Assembly: GCA_963565915.1 (NCBI GenBank)
Contig: OY751487.1
Coordinates: forward strand, 3,286,001-3,350,000
Origin: Entoloma clypeatum
Taxonomy: Eukaryota; Basidiomycota; Agaricomycetes; Agaricales; Entolomataceae
Reading direction: 5' to 3'
Length of the DNA stretch: 64,000 bases
Part shown: in pieces, positions 22,544 to 33,267 of the stretch
Position numbering within the stretch: the first letter of the stretch is position 1
Layout: each line of letters begins with the position of its first letter
Notes under the pieces: generated by a model
What the model was told of the DNA's origin: nothing
The model's database searches: none
Seen by the model: only the letters and a program-made list of their open reading frames with translations
Position numbers and translations under genes: made by a program

Positions 22544-23043
22544 TAGTGTTTTGAAGTCCAGTCTCAAAGACCTAGAACTGGACCAGAACCAGACTGGTAA
22601 AGACTGGTGAGAGACTGGACTGCAGTCTCAAGTTTCACATTTTTGAGGATTGACCAGTCTCAGGTTCTTCAAATTTTGGAAAAAAAAGAAGACTGGTTCA
22701 ACACCAGTCTTGATTTGAGACTCAAAAAATGTAAACTGGTCATAGGTTCACACAGGTTCATATAGGTTCACATAGATTTTGTTCATCAAAGCTTCTATAA
22801 AATGTTTTGAAATGTGTTATAAATGATATTTTGAAATAGTTTTAATAAATTGGAAAATGACCAGTTTAAACCAGTTTGAACCAGTCCTGGTTTACTTTTT
22901 TGAGAAAGGAAAGACTGGTTCACCAGTCTTTGACCAGTCCAGTCTTGGTTTCAGTTTTTTGGAGAAACCACTCAACCAGTCTTGGTTCTAGGTTCTTAAT
23001 TTTTTGGGCAAAAAACCGGACTGGACTGAACTTTCAAACACTA
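22544..23043. mobile_element. hAT-like MITE, 500 bp
   Basis: The ends are TAGTGTTTTGAAGTCCAG and its imperfect inverse (CTTTCAAACACTA), with a perfect 8-bp duplication TGCCCTCC at 22536-22543 and 23044-23051. The body is almost entirely AGACTGGT / ACCAGTCT-type motifs in both orientations, that is, sub-terminal repeats of the larger family members with no interior. It is a likely deletion derivative. Confidence 0.8.
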
Positions 23044-23429
23044 TGCCCTCCGGCTCGTGTGTCCCCTTTTCTGCCTGCCGTCGTTGCCTACAGATATCAT
23101 CTTGCTTTCCACTGTTGCTGTGGTTAGTGTTTAAAGGTCCGATTCGGTCTGGTTTTTGACCCTCAAAAGTTAGAGACCAAGACCGAGACCAATTTTTCGG
23201 TTCACATGATCTCGAAAAAACTGAACCAGACCAATGCAAGACCAGTGCATCGGTTCCGTTTACCTCAAAGAAGTGAGACTGGACTGGTCTCAACTGGTTT
23301 AAACCAATATATTACAAGTAAAATAAGACTAAGGACACGCGCGCACAGCCCGATGCTGCGCGCACGCATTGTACTCCCTCAATTGGTCCTCCGTGGGCTC
23401 AGCCCGGCCCCATGTGCTCTGGGGCGTGA

Positions 23430-24050
23430 CTCAACGCCGTTGGGTGTGAAAGGGGGCCGTTGGGCACATGTCGTGGCAGGTGCGTGGTGCCATATGGCGC
23501 GAAGGGAGGTCGTTGCATGCAAAGGAAGGGTGCTGGGTGTGAGTCGACGGCGTTGAGGATGCGAGGCGGCCGTTGGGCATTAGAGGGGCCATGGGGCACT
23601 AGTTGGGCAGTTGGGCAAGAGGGGCAGCCGTTGGGGACACGAGGCGGCCATTGGGCATGAAAGGCGGCTGTTGTGCATGGGTTGATGGCATTGAGGGCAA
23701 AGGGACGGTGTTGGGGGCAAAGGGACGGCATGGCGTGGGTCAATGGCGGTGGGCGCAAGTCGGGACCGTTGGGCATGAAAGGTGGCCATTGGGCATGGGT
23801 CGACAGCGTTGGGGGCGAAGGGATGGTGTTGGGGGCAAAAGGACAGTGTTGGGCATGGGTTGACGCGTTGAGGGCGAAGGGATGCCGTTGGGCATGAGTC
23901 AGGACCTTTGGGCACAAAGGGACGCCATTGGGCACAAAGGGATGCCGTTGGGCATGAAAGGTGGCCGTTGGGCAGAAGAGAGGGCCGTTGGGCATGAGTG
24001 GTGGCCGTTATGCGCAAGTAGTGGCCCTTGGGCGGATGTGGTGGCCGGGT
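23430..24050. repeat. 20-bp minisatellite, GCCGTTGGGC orientation
   Basis: The same 20-bp unit as at 3138-3840 in reverse complement. It is part of the hAT-like element. The apparent Pro/His or Gly/Trp-rich ORFs on both strands are artefacts of the repeat. Confidence 0.8.
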
Positions 24051-25225
24051 GGAGTGGTGGTGGGGGATAAAAAAAGGGTGGGAAGGTTTTGCTGGCAGTT
24101 ATGGTTCGACTTTTGGCGATTGCCAAGCATGCTCGGCATCAATACCGAGCCATGCATGTCGTTGAAAATCGTGCCCTCAATGCCCAAACCGTGGCACCAA
24201 AACCCACAAAAATAATTCTTACCTTATGTAGACATATCTAGAAACTCATAGGAAGTATATATAGAGTTATATACATGGGCTATGGATGGTAGAAAGTTGG
24301 TGCTCCAAATTGATGCATCAAAACACAATGTAAATCATGATGAACAGTGTGGCATGGTGTTTTCAAACACAAAAAACAACATTTTCTAGCTTCCTCCTTT
24401 GCACAACATTTGTACTCTAAATATACTATACATATGCTATTGAAACAGTGCATGTAAACCTATTCAGACCCTTCAAATAAAATTAAAGGACTTGATGAGG
24501 TGAATATGAGCAAAATAGGTCAAAAATTTGACCAACCTTTTTTGTTTCAGCTTTGGATGCTCCTCATTCAGGGGATCTCACAGCACATTTGTTTTTCAAA
24601 TTTGGCTCATTCATCAGGGAGATATAACACTTTTACTGAAATCTGCACATTTCATTATTTCTATCTTATCTGGACTTCTAAAAATTATACAAAGTGCTTC
24701 AGAAGGTGAATACATATCTATTTATAAGTTCTATCACTTCCAACTATTATTAGACCATGAGGAAGGCACTGTGTGTGCCTGCGCAATGCATTTTGTGCAT
24801 TGTTTACTATTATTTGGTGTAGAGCATGGCACCTCTATGACTTAATTCCATAAAATCAACACATATTTATTGACATATGATACTCTGCTACATAATCGAT
24901 ATAGTCTGTAAGCTGACTTCCTCCTGTGTAGCCATATTAAGGAGAAATGCGATGTTTTTTGAGTTTGTTTACATATATTTGACACATTTGATGCGCGTCA
25001 TCCAACGTCAAAACGATGCATCCACCCATTGCTGACTCTGCAATGAAGGGCACAGATGCTGAAAAGGCCAGAATATATTTATAGATTTTATTTATAATCT
25101 GTCTACTTGTGATCGAGGCAGGAGGGAGCACGCACACACACCTTTTGTGTTTTTTTTTTAGGTGTGCCTATTTGGGAAGTGGGAAAGTTGTGATATAGAA
25201 TGAGTGTGATGCACCAGATATAATG

Positions 25226-25310
25226 GACTGGTGGCTCAGTTGGTTAGATAGAGGACTGAAATAATGTTCGGTACTATTGAGGTTGTTATTTCAATTCTTG
25301 CAAATGGCAC
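25226..25310 (+). other. tRNA-like sequence (degenerate pol III A and B boxes)
   Basis: TGGTGGCTCAGTTGGTTAGA matches the D-arm / A-box of eukaryotic tRNAs closely. A weaker B-box-like stretch (GTTATTTCAATTC) follows about 50 nt downstream. The stems do not pair well, so this is a tRNA relic or the head of a tRNA-derived SINE, not a functional tRNA. It lies within the hAT-like element. Confidence 0.4.
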
Positions 25311-25567
25311 AAATTTTGCACTTTGCCGTTTCGTGATCTTGATTTCCATTCCTCAGATTGTTCTGTGGAAAATACTGGTTTAAACCGATCTGAACCGGTC
25401 TTTGGCCGGTCTTTCAAATTCTAAAGTTTCGAGTGAACCGAAGACCGGCCGTGATCCGAAACCTTAAAAACCAAGACCGGCGGTCCGGTCTCTCACCGGT
25501 TCGGTCCTGTCCGGTCTTGGTCTGAAATCAACAAAGGTAAACTGGACCTTGAAACACTAGCTGTGGT

Positions 25568-26270
25568 CATTTCCTACCTGTCTGTCCTGCCTGTGCACGT
25601 CGTTCCCCATGGCCGTCATAGACTTCATGTTCCCTGTGTGTTGTTTGGCATGGTGAGTCAGCCTCATGGTCGGTGTGCATCATTTACTTGCGCCTCGTGT
25701 CCTGTGGTGTGGTATGTCACATTTGGCGTTGATGAGGATTCACAGTGAGTCAGCATGGGCATTGGGTGTGGTGAGTCGTGTTGACGGTTGTTGGTGCACC
25801 CCCACTGGGTGTGGGTGAGGGCTGTTGGGAGCGAGGAACGGTGTCGTTGGGCACAAGTGGGGGTTGTTGGGTGCTACCGGGGGCCATTTGGTGCTACTGG
25901 GGGGGGTTGGGCACGAGAGACAGCCGCCGGGCACTATGGAGGCCATTGGGCACGAGGGACTGCTGTTGGGTGTGAGTGATGGCCGTTGGGCATGAGGGAT
26001 GGCCATTAGGTGCAAGGGATGGCCATTGGGTGCAAGTGAGAGCTGTTGGGCGCTACTGGGGGCCATTCAGTGCTAGTGGGGGGCGTTGGGCACAAGAGAC
26101 AGCCTAGTGGGGGGATGTCGGAGTCATGGTCTTGAGTGGATGGTGGCCATGGTCTTGAGCTGGTATTGGGCATGGTGGATCGTGTTTTGCGTTGGCGAGG
26201 CATTGGAAAAGAGGGGAGAGGGAGGGAAAAGTGGTGAGAGGTGAGTAGGAAGATCAACAATATTCAATGT
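25568..26270. repeat. Intergenic tract with 20-bp minisatellite (about 25760-26110)
   Basis: The GCCGTTGGGCAC unit recurs at about 20-bp spacing between roughly 25760 and 26110. The rest has no recognisable gene. Confidence 0.65.
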
Positions 26271-26354
26271 TCAACCCTCGGTGGTTGCCGTGGTGTGCCA
26301 CACAAACAAATATCGGCAATGGACTTGTCAAAAAAATCAACAAGTCCTTATGTT

Positions 26355-26644
26355 TGTTATGATCGTATTTTCACTTTTTCACTTTATCTTATCTTATCTC
26401 AATCTTATCTTATCTACATCATATCGTACATGAGGACATCTTATCATTATCGCGCAGCATGATGCTGCCACAACGTAGCCTCATGGAATTTACATATATA
26501 AGTAGGGTACTTTCACTTGTATTCGATAGCTTGTTCTCTTGAGATTCCTGCTGGGTCTCTTGGCAATACAGTTCTCTTATCATCTTTCCACTTCATTCCT
26601 AAGTTTGGGCTCGCGACGTCGTTTGACTTAGCGTCGCCTCAACA
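26355..26644 (+). repeat. gypsy2 5' LTR
   Basis: 290 bp, TGTTATGATCG...CGCCTCAACA. It contains TATATAAG (26495-26502) and the presumed transcript start AGCTTGTTCT (26528-26537), about 33 nt downstream of the TATA box. Confidence 0.95.
26495..26537 (+). promoter_or_regulatory. gypsy2 TATA box and inferred transcript 5' end
   Basis: TATATAAG at 26495-26502 is followed 33 nt later by AGCTTGTTCT, the segment complementary to the primer-binding site. In self-priming elements this segment is the 5' end of the RNA, so TATA spacing and complementarity agree. Confidence 0.65.
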
Positions 26645-26646
26645 GA

Positions 26647-26656
26647 AGAACAAGCT
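26647..26656 (+). other. gypsy2 self-complementary primer-binding site
   Basis: AGAACAAGCT begins 2 nt after the LTR and is the exact complement of AGCTTGTTCT at 26528-26537. No tRNA 3'-end complement is evident at this place. Confidence 0.7.
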
Positions 26657-27225
26657 CTTTCTACTCGCCTGCCCAAACACACACTTCCCACTCCATCATC
26701 ACTATCCCCGCCGTTTCGCACTTTTGCGTTAAAAGTTGCACTTTGTTATTACACATGGACCCTAGCATTAAGGGGGATCTCCCGGACTTCAGGGATAAGA
26801 AGAGAAACACTTGGTGCACCCACCATATCTAGCGTTGCCGTTTGAGACACATAGGGAAACATTGAGCCCGTCCCGTGTTGAGGTGACCAAAGGCCGACGC
26901 AACTAACCTTTGGGAAAGCTGCTGGCGCGTGTGATGGTCGGAGAGAGCAGACCGTACACATCTAGATCACAAAAGGTGTTCCAACCCCTGACCCTATTTC
27001 AGGATATCGACCAGTCCAGCGCGCGTAGGGGATCTGACCGCGTGGACCTCATTTTTCCTAGATCTTCCTTTTCTCAGGTAAATCGGCTACCTGGGTAAAC
27101 AGATTGCTCTTTGGGTTTTTTTTTCTTTTAGATTTTTTCTCACCTAAGCATTAGAACAGGGTCGCGCGCCCGACGCAAGATACTACTGTTCAAAAAAAAC
27201 AACCACTCCCCCTCATCACACCATC

Positions 27226-28149
27226 ATGGCCACTAAGATGCTTGCATGGCTCAGGGTCAACCAAGAGCTATTCAATGGGGAAGAAGAAGTGTGCATTGCA
27301 GTGTGGTCGCGATTGGACGGTCCCACGGCAGGAGTTTACGGGGAAACCCGTTTGAATCAATGTATGGAATCTGAAGACTGGCCAACGTACCGAGAGCTAG
27401 TCGGTGAAATCACAACGAGGTTTCGTCCCACCACTGAGATCGAATGGGCCCGATCCAAAATCGAGAGCTTTAAGCAAGGTTCAATGAAGACTGATGATTG
27501 GATTACGCAATTCGGGACCCTGGTGATCAAGGGCAAGATCGAGGAAAGGCACGGTGTAACCCTTTTGGAAAGGAACACCAAGGAATCTATCATGCAACAA
27601 CTCTTCCAGCAAGGGAGGAGAAAGTCCACGGTGCAGGGCACCTGTGAAGAAATTTTGGCAATCGGCAGAGCGGAAGAGACTTTTGCAGCAAGACCAGGCA
27701 TGAGGACTGGCAATAACTTTGGACAACAATGTAACACATGGGGCAATCGGCCTGCATATGGACAACAGCAGCAGCAGCAACAGAGGCCCTTTGGGCAACA
27801 ACAGAATGGGGGGTATCATCCTCAACAACAAAACGGTCAACAACAACAACAGCAGCAACCACGACGGGATCCAAATGCAATGGACATTGATAGGAACCAG
27901 AGACATGCTCCTGGTAATTGTTATAACTGCGGCGGACAAGGGCACTTTGCCCGAGATTGCAGACAGCCGCAGCGCAGGGTACAAGCGGCAATGATCGAAC
28001 AGATCGACGAACAAGAGGAGGAGAAAATTTTGAGACAGATCAATGTGAGGCGTCAAGCGCGTCAAGCTAATAATGGACAGCAGGGCCAACCGGCTCAGAA
28101 CAACGGACAGGCTGCAGCGCAGCAGGATTTTGTAAACGTCAACCAGTAA
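27226..28149 (+). CDS. gypsy2 Gag
   Basis: A 307-residue structural protein. The N-terminal 150 residues are helical and capsid-like, of retrotransposon gag type (WARSKIESFKQGSMKTDDWI). They are followed by a Gln/Asn-rich linker with several polyQ runs and a single CCHC zinc knuckle CYNCGGQGHFARDC (about residues 229-242) for RNA binding. The ATG at 27226 lies about 580 nt after the LTR and is the first good Met. An additional N-terminal segment in the leader cannot be excluded. The frame ends TAA at 28147-28149, and pol overlaps in the -1 frame with a G_GAT_TTT heptamer at 28125-28131. No stops occur in this ORF, so Gag could still be made. Confidence 0.85.
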   Translation: MATKMLAWLRVNQELFNGEEEVCIAVWSRLDGPTAGVYGETRLNQCMESEDWPTYRELVGEITTRFRPTTEIEWARSKIESFKQGSMKTDDWITQFGTLVIKGKIEERHGVTLLERNTKESIMQQLFQQGRRKSTVQGTCEEILAIGRAEETFAARPGMRTGNNFGQQCNTWGNRPAYGQQQQQQQRPFGQQQNGGYHPQQQNGQQQQQQQPRRDPNAMDIDRNQRHAPGNCYNCGGQGHFARDCRQPQRRVQAAMIEQIDEQEEEKILRQINVRRQARQANNGQQGQPAQNNGQAAAQQDFVNVNQ

Positions 28150-28168
28150 TTCCCCCGCTGGCTCTGAC
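28125..28168 (+). promoter_or_regulatory. gypsy2 candidate -1 ribosomal frameshift signal
   Basis: G_GAT_TTT (28125-28131) is in the X_XXY_YYZ register of the gag frame. The stem GTCA-a-CCAG (28138-28146) pairs with CTGG-ctc-TGAC (28158-28168), leaving a 6-nt spacer. Shifting -1 enters the pol frame, which is open from here to the first nonsense mutation at 28881. Confidence 0.55.
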
Positions 28169-31100
28169 AAATCGATATGAACAATTGCCTATAGACTCTT
28201 ACATACATAAAGACACTGTAAATTCTTGGTTTCAAAAGCTTACGGACGCAGCAGTTACATACAATAAAATACTATTGGACAAACCCAAAAAGGTAAAAAC
28301 CCAAAAAAATAGCACAGATGAATCGGACTTAGATATGCTTGTAAACTATATCATTGGGGAGCCCTCGGCAACGAGGCTTGGTTTGTCCCCTACGGATGAA
28401 TGCTTAATTCCCTGTTGCGAAGAATCAGATAATTTAACTAGGCAAACGGACTCTATGGGGGAACCATCTTTTATTCGATCCGCTTCTTTGGAAAAGGAGC
28501 TTATGATGAAAATCACACTGGAAACGTTGCAGGACAAACACACATTTGATGTTGAAGCATTATTAGACTCAGGGGCGACAGGGATGTTCATAGATCTGGA
28601 CTTTGCCAAAAGGAACAACATTAAATTAAGGGAACTACCTTTCCCCATTCGGGTCTACAATGTTGATGGCATGCTTAACCAAGGAGGTTTGATCACACAT
28701 GAAGCAGTCATGGCTATGCGGTATAAAGGACATGTGGAGATAGCAGTGTTTGAAGCATGCAACCTAGGAAAAGCTAAAATTATTGTTGGACATACTTGGC
28801 TGAAACGTCATAATCCAGAAATCGATTGGAAAAAAGCGGAAATTAAATTATCAAGATGTCCAGAAGAATGTGGCATGCGTTGAACATGTTACTTAAATAA
28901 AACTGCAAGGACCAGATGGGAAGGAAGAATGGAAGAAGTAGTAGAAAAAAATGAGGAAGAAATGAAGGAGGAAGTAATCCACATGCTCAGGGCAGCTAAG
29001 GGAGAACCCTCAGATGAAGTACCGGCGGAACAGGTTGTCCCCCGGAAATATCACAAATATCTATCAGTCTTTGAAAAGAAAGCATTGGAGAGATTACCAG
29101 TCAGGAAACCATGGGATCACGCTATAGACTTAAAACTGGATTTCGTACCAAAAAAGGCCAAAGTCTATCCCCTGTCACCAGATGAAAGGAAAGAAGTATC
29201 CGAATTTGTAAACGATCAATTACGCAAAGGATATATTCGACCTACCAAGTCACCACAAACTTCGCCAGTATTCTTTATACCCAAAAAAGACGGAAAGAAA
29301 CAAATGGTACAGGATTACCGACATATTAACAGCTGGACCGTTCACAATAATTATCCACTCCCGTTGATTCCGGAATTGATCGATAAATTAAAGGGAAAGA
29401 AAAAGTTTACCAAAATGGACCTCAGATGGGGGTATAACAATGTACGCATCAAAGAAGGAGATGAGTGGAAAGTGGCATTTACAACCCCAGATGGAGCCTT
29501 CGAACCAACAGTTATGTTCTTCAGATTTAATAATTCCCCAAGCACGTTTCAAACCATGATGAACGACATATTTAGAGACTTGATTGATCAAGGAGACATA
29601 GTTATCTATATTGATGATATATTGGTAGCAACTGAAGGAGAAAAAGGACACAGTGAAATCGTGGAGGAAATTCTAAAAAGATTACGGAAAAACGACTTAT
29701 TCTTAAAACCGGGAAAATGTTTCTTTGACAGAGACAAAATAGAGTTCTTAGGGTTAATTATTGGGAAAGACGGAATTTGAATGGATCCTTCAAAAGTAGA
29801 CGCCATCAAACAATGGCCGAGACCAACGAAAGTCAAAGAAGTCCAGTTGTTTCTAGGATTGGCCAATTTCTATCGAAGATTTGTCAAAGACTTCTCTAAA
29901 GTGGCAGGGCCATTACATAAATTAACAAGGAAAGAAACAATCTGGAATTGGAAAGAGGAACAGGAGGAAGCGTTTGATATGCTAAAGAAATTATGTACGG
30001 AAGCACCTATATTAGTATCTCCCGATCCGGATCGGAAGTTGAGAGTAGAATCAGATGCATCGGACTTTGCTACAGGAGCAAATCTATCTATGGAATGCGA
30101 GGATGAGAAATGGAGGCCATGTGTCTTTCTATCTAAAGGATTGAATGACATGGAACAAAATTACGACATACACGATAAAGAAATGCTGGGCATAATTCGA
30201 GCGCTGGAAGCATGGAGACACCACCTTGAAGGAGCCAAACATGAGGTCGAGATCTGGACCGATCATAAAAACCTCGAGTACTTCATGCAGGGACGAAAGC
30301 TTAATTGCAGACAAGCACGCTGGGCATTGTATCTAACATGTTTCAATTTCAAATTAATACACAAGGCTGGCACCTCAATGGGAAAGGCGGATGCTCTTTC
30401 GAGAAGGGTCAATCATAGAAAGGGGGTGAAAAATGACAATGAAGACGTAACATTATTAAAACCCGAATACTTCCACTTGCGAGCAATGGATCGAGGTCAC
30501 ATACTTATTGATGGACAAGAAAGTAAACTATTAAAATGCATCAGGGATGCCAAGGAGTTTGATGAACAAGTGTTGAAAGCAGTGGAAGAGTTAAAAAAAA
30601 CAAATACCAAAACATTGCGCGCAGATGAATGGCACGAAGAGCAGGGACTCTGGTTACATAGAGGAAAGGTTTATGTTCCAAAAAGTCAGGAACTCAGGGA
30701 GGAAATAATTAAATTACACCACGACAACCCAGTTGCAGGACACCCAGGGTAGTGGAAGACCCTGGAATTGGTTACATGTAATTATTGGTGGCCTAGTATT
30801 ATAAACATGGTCAAAGCATACGTTGAGGGCTGCGACAGATGTCAATGATCAAAAAACGTGCCTCAACCGCTAGCCGGTAAATTAAAAGCAAACACAGAAC
30901 ATGCAGGAACATGGAAACATGTTACAGCAGATTTTATCGTAGGACTCCCAGAAGCTCAGGGGTACAACGCAGTATTAGTTGTGGCTTGCAGATCGACAAA
31001 GCAATCACACTTTATCAAAACATGTGATGAAGTCTCAGCAGAAGGATTAGCTAAACTATATCGGGACGAAGTCTGGAAACTTCATGGACTGCCAGAATCG

Positions 31101-32070
31101 TTAACGTCAGACCGAGGACCACAATTTGCGGCAATATTTATGAAGAAACTAAATAAAATATTGGGGATTACAACTAAATTATCAACGGTGTACCATCTGC
31201 AAACAGACGGACAGACGGAACACATCAACCAGGAGTTGGAGCAATATCTAAGATCATTTATTTCCCATCGGCAAACAGATTGGCCCGAATGGATGGCAAC
31301 CGCGGAGTTCGCCTAATAATAAAATTCACATGGCAACTCAGTTTTCACCGTTCTATGTAAATTATGGGTTTAACCCTAGGATGGGCGTAGAACCTCAGAG
31401 GGCAGAAAAGTCAGAACCGGCAAAAGAATTCATGGAGCGAATGAAGAAGATTCATGAGAAGGCAGAAGCAGCGCTAGTAAAAGCACGAGAAGAGATGGAA
31501 CGGTATGCGAACCTGAAACGGGGTGATGCACCAGTTTACAAAGTTGGCAACAATGTTTGGTTATCAACTAAAGACCTAAAGTTGAACCGACCCTTAAAGA
31601 AACTTGCCGAACAATGGATTGGACCCTATACCATAACCCAAATCATTTCGTCACACGCTGTAGAACTTAAATTACCAAAAACTTGGAAAATCCACCCGGT
31701 CATCAATGTATCATGGGTCCGATTATTTAAGGAACCACTACTTATATCACAAAGGGTGCAGGCACCAAACCCGACAGTTATCAATGGCGAAGAGGAGTAC
31801 AATGTCGTTAAAGTTATTGACTCAAGGTTGAAGAGAGGAAAGCTGGAATATTTAGTGCAATGGGAGGGTCTGACTCAGGACCACAACACATGGGAACCCG
31901 AAGATCACCTAGAACATGCCAAGGAAGCGGTGGAGGACTTCTTTAAATTAAACCTGAATGCACCCCGGCGCTTATGCGCAAACATCTTTGAAGGATTGGA
32001 ATTTAAACCATATGAGAATTTCATGGACACCCCGGACGACATCATATCTTGCCTGGAAGTCGAGATCTAG
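28131..32070 (+). pseudogene. gypsy2 Pol, full length with four stops and one indel
   Basis: In order: protease with LLDSGATG (about 28565); RT (29160-29775) with YIDD at 29607-29618; RNase H (30030-30340, ESDASDFATG, DKEMLGI, WTDHKNLEYF); integrase zinc finger and DDE core (ADFIVGLP, SDRGPQF, E in the QTEHINQELEQ motif; 30715-31310); GPY/F-like and linker region; and a chromodomain (about 31795-31940, YLVQWEGLTQDHNTWEPE). Stops are TGA 28881, TGA 29778, TAG 30750 and TGA 30846. The three TGAs fit CGA-to-TGA decay. A one-base loss near 31315 shifts the last part into another frame. The chromodomain would direct integration to heterochromatin. Confidence 0.9.
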
Positions 32071-32081
32071 AAAGGGGGTAA

Positions 32082-32371
32082 TGTTATGATCGTATTTTCA
32101 CTTTTTCACTTTATCTTATCTTATCTCAATCTTATCTTATCTACATCATATCATACATGAGGACATCTTATCATTATCGCGCAGCATGATGCTGCCACAA
32201 CGTAGCCTCATGGAATTTACATATATAAGTAGGGTACTTTCACTTGTATTTGATAGCTTGTTCTCTTGAGATTCCCGCTGGGTCTCTTGGCAATACAGTT
32301 CTCTTATCATCTTTCCACTTCGTTCCTAAGTTTGGGCTCGCGACGTTGTTTGACTTAGTGTCGCCTCGACA
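32082..32371 (+). repeat. gypsy2 3' LTR
   Basis: 290 bp, colinear with the 5' LTR. About seven differences were counted by eye, and all of them convert CG to TG or CA in one of the two copies. Confidence 0.95.
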
Positions 32372-32479
32372 ATGTTTGTTTGTGTGTTGTTGGCAAACCC
32401 CGAGGGTTGATCAACCGCTTGGCAGCGGTTGATCCTCCTTATTCCCTCTCTCGCAATGCTCCCCACCCCAGATGAGCCC

Positions 32480-32906
32480 TGTCTCTGCCCAATGGTTGTT
32501 TCTCACATCCAACGGCTCCCTCTTGCTGCCTCTCACCCCCAACCCCCTCCCCTCATGCCCAACGGCCTTCTCACATGCCCAACGGCTGCCTCTCGTCCCC
32601 TACAGTCTCCTCGCATGCCCAATGGCCTCCTCTTGTGCCCTGCAGCTGCATCTTGCCCCAATGGCTGTCTCTCATCTCTAACAGCCTTCTTGTATGCTTA
32701 ATGGCTGCCTCTCATCCCCTACGGTCTCCTCACATCTCCAACGGCTCTCTCTCATCCCCTATGGCCTCCTTGTGCCCTGCGGCTCCCAACAGGGGTCTCT
32801 CGTCACCAATGGTCTTCTCTCACATCCAACTGCTGTATCTCATTCCCTATGGCCTACTCTCATTCCCAACAGCTCACTCTTGTCCCCAACAGCCTCCCTG
32901 CATGCC
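32480..32906. repeat. 20-bp minisatellite, third array, split by copia2
   Basis: The GCCCAACGGC unit recurs at about 20-bp spacing, more degenerate than at 3138. It resumes after copia2 at 39645-39690, so copia2 inserted into the array. Confidence 0.7.
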
Positions 32907-32911
32907 CAAGG

Positions 32912-33260
32912 TAATGATGTAACCGACATAGGCAGCCCAAAGGGCGCTCAAGATGTAACGGTACGAAGGCATGAAGGAAGCTCCACTAACCTGGTTAAGA
33001 GTAACTAAAGATATTCTAGAAGCTGGACTAGCTTGTTAGTTAACTCAAAGAACTGGGGTGTTCAAGAAGTTAGGATTCATCATACTAAATACATGGGTAT
33101 TTATACTAATCCAATATGCGCATGGACCATTGTACAAACAATACATAAACAAGTCATGCGTCCGTGGTTATACCATAAACTCACATATATGGTAATAGTG
33201 ACTTATAGTCACTTTCTGTGACAAGCACATAGTGCGACATATCTGGCGATATGTTCAACA
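32912..33260 (-). repeat. copia2 3' LTR
   Basis: 349 bp. On the element strand it runs TGTTGAACATATCG...CATCATTA. Unlike most LTRs it ends TA rather than CA, a boundary fixed by the CAAGG duplication and by the primer site next to the other copy. No differences from the 5' LTR were found. Confidence 0.9.
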
Positions 33261-33267
33261 CTCCCCC

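Larger units (their letters stand above)
23125..25559. mobile_element. hAT-like element, 2.4 kb, inverted relative to the 536-4062 copy
   Basis: The ends are TAGTGTTTAAAGGTCC and its imperfect inverse (GACCTTGAAACACTA), with a perfect 8-bp duplication GCTGTGGT at 23117-23124 and 25560-25567. The body contains the minisatellite (23430-24050) and about 1 kb (24070-25080) matching 2080-3060 in reverse complement. It lacks the nested element found in the other copy. No transposase is seen. Confidence 0.75.
26355..32371 (+). mobile_element. gypsy2: Ty3/gypsy chromovirus
   Basis: 6.0 kb with 290-bp LTRs (26355-26644, 32082-32371) and the perfect 5-bp duplication ATGTT (26350-26354, 32372-32376). 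Gag with a CCHC knuckle is followed by pol in the -1 frame, in the order protease, RT, RNase H, integrase, chromodomain. A polypurine tract AAAGGGGGTAA precedes the 3' LTR. The LTRs differ at about seven sites, every one a CpG transition. Pol has four in-frame stops and one indel, so the copy is inactive though full length. Confidence 0.95.
26271..32410. mobile_element. 118-bp fold-back element split by gypsy2
   Basis: The left arm starts TCAACCCTCGG at 26271 and the right arm ends CCGAGGGTTGA at 32410. Without gypsy2 and one target copy the unit is about 118 bp (26271-26354 plus 32377-32410). It contains an inner hairpin GGACTTGT...ACAAGTCC (26323-26349). The arms pair imperfectly. No clear target duplication is seen, so it may be a hairpin rather than a mobile element. 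Confidence 0.45.

Noticed and set aside
23399..24126. Similar Pro/Asn-rich or Gly/Trp-rich ORFs in the second minisatellite
   Set aside because: Same artefact in reverse complement.
33033..33221. 62-codon ORF repeated at 39412-39600
   Set aside because: Contained in the copia2 LTRs. It lies antisense to the element and has no features.
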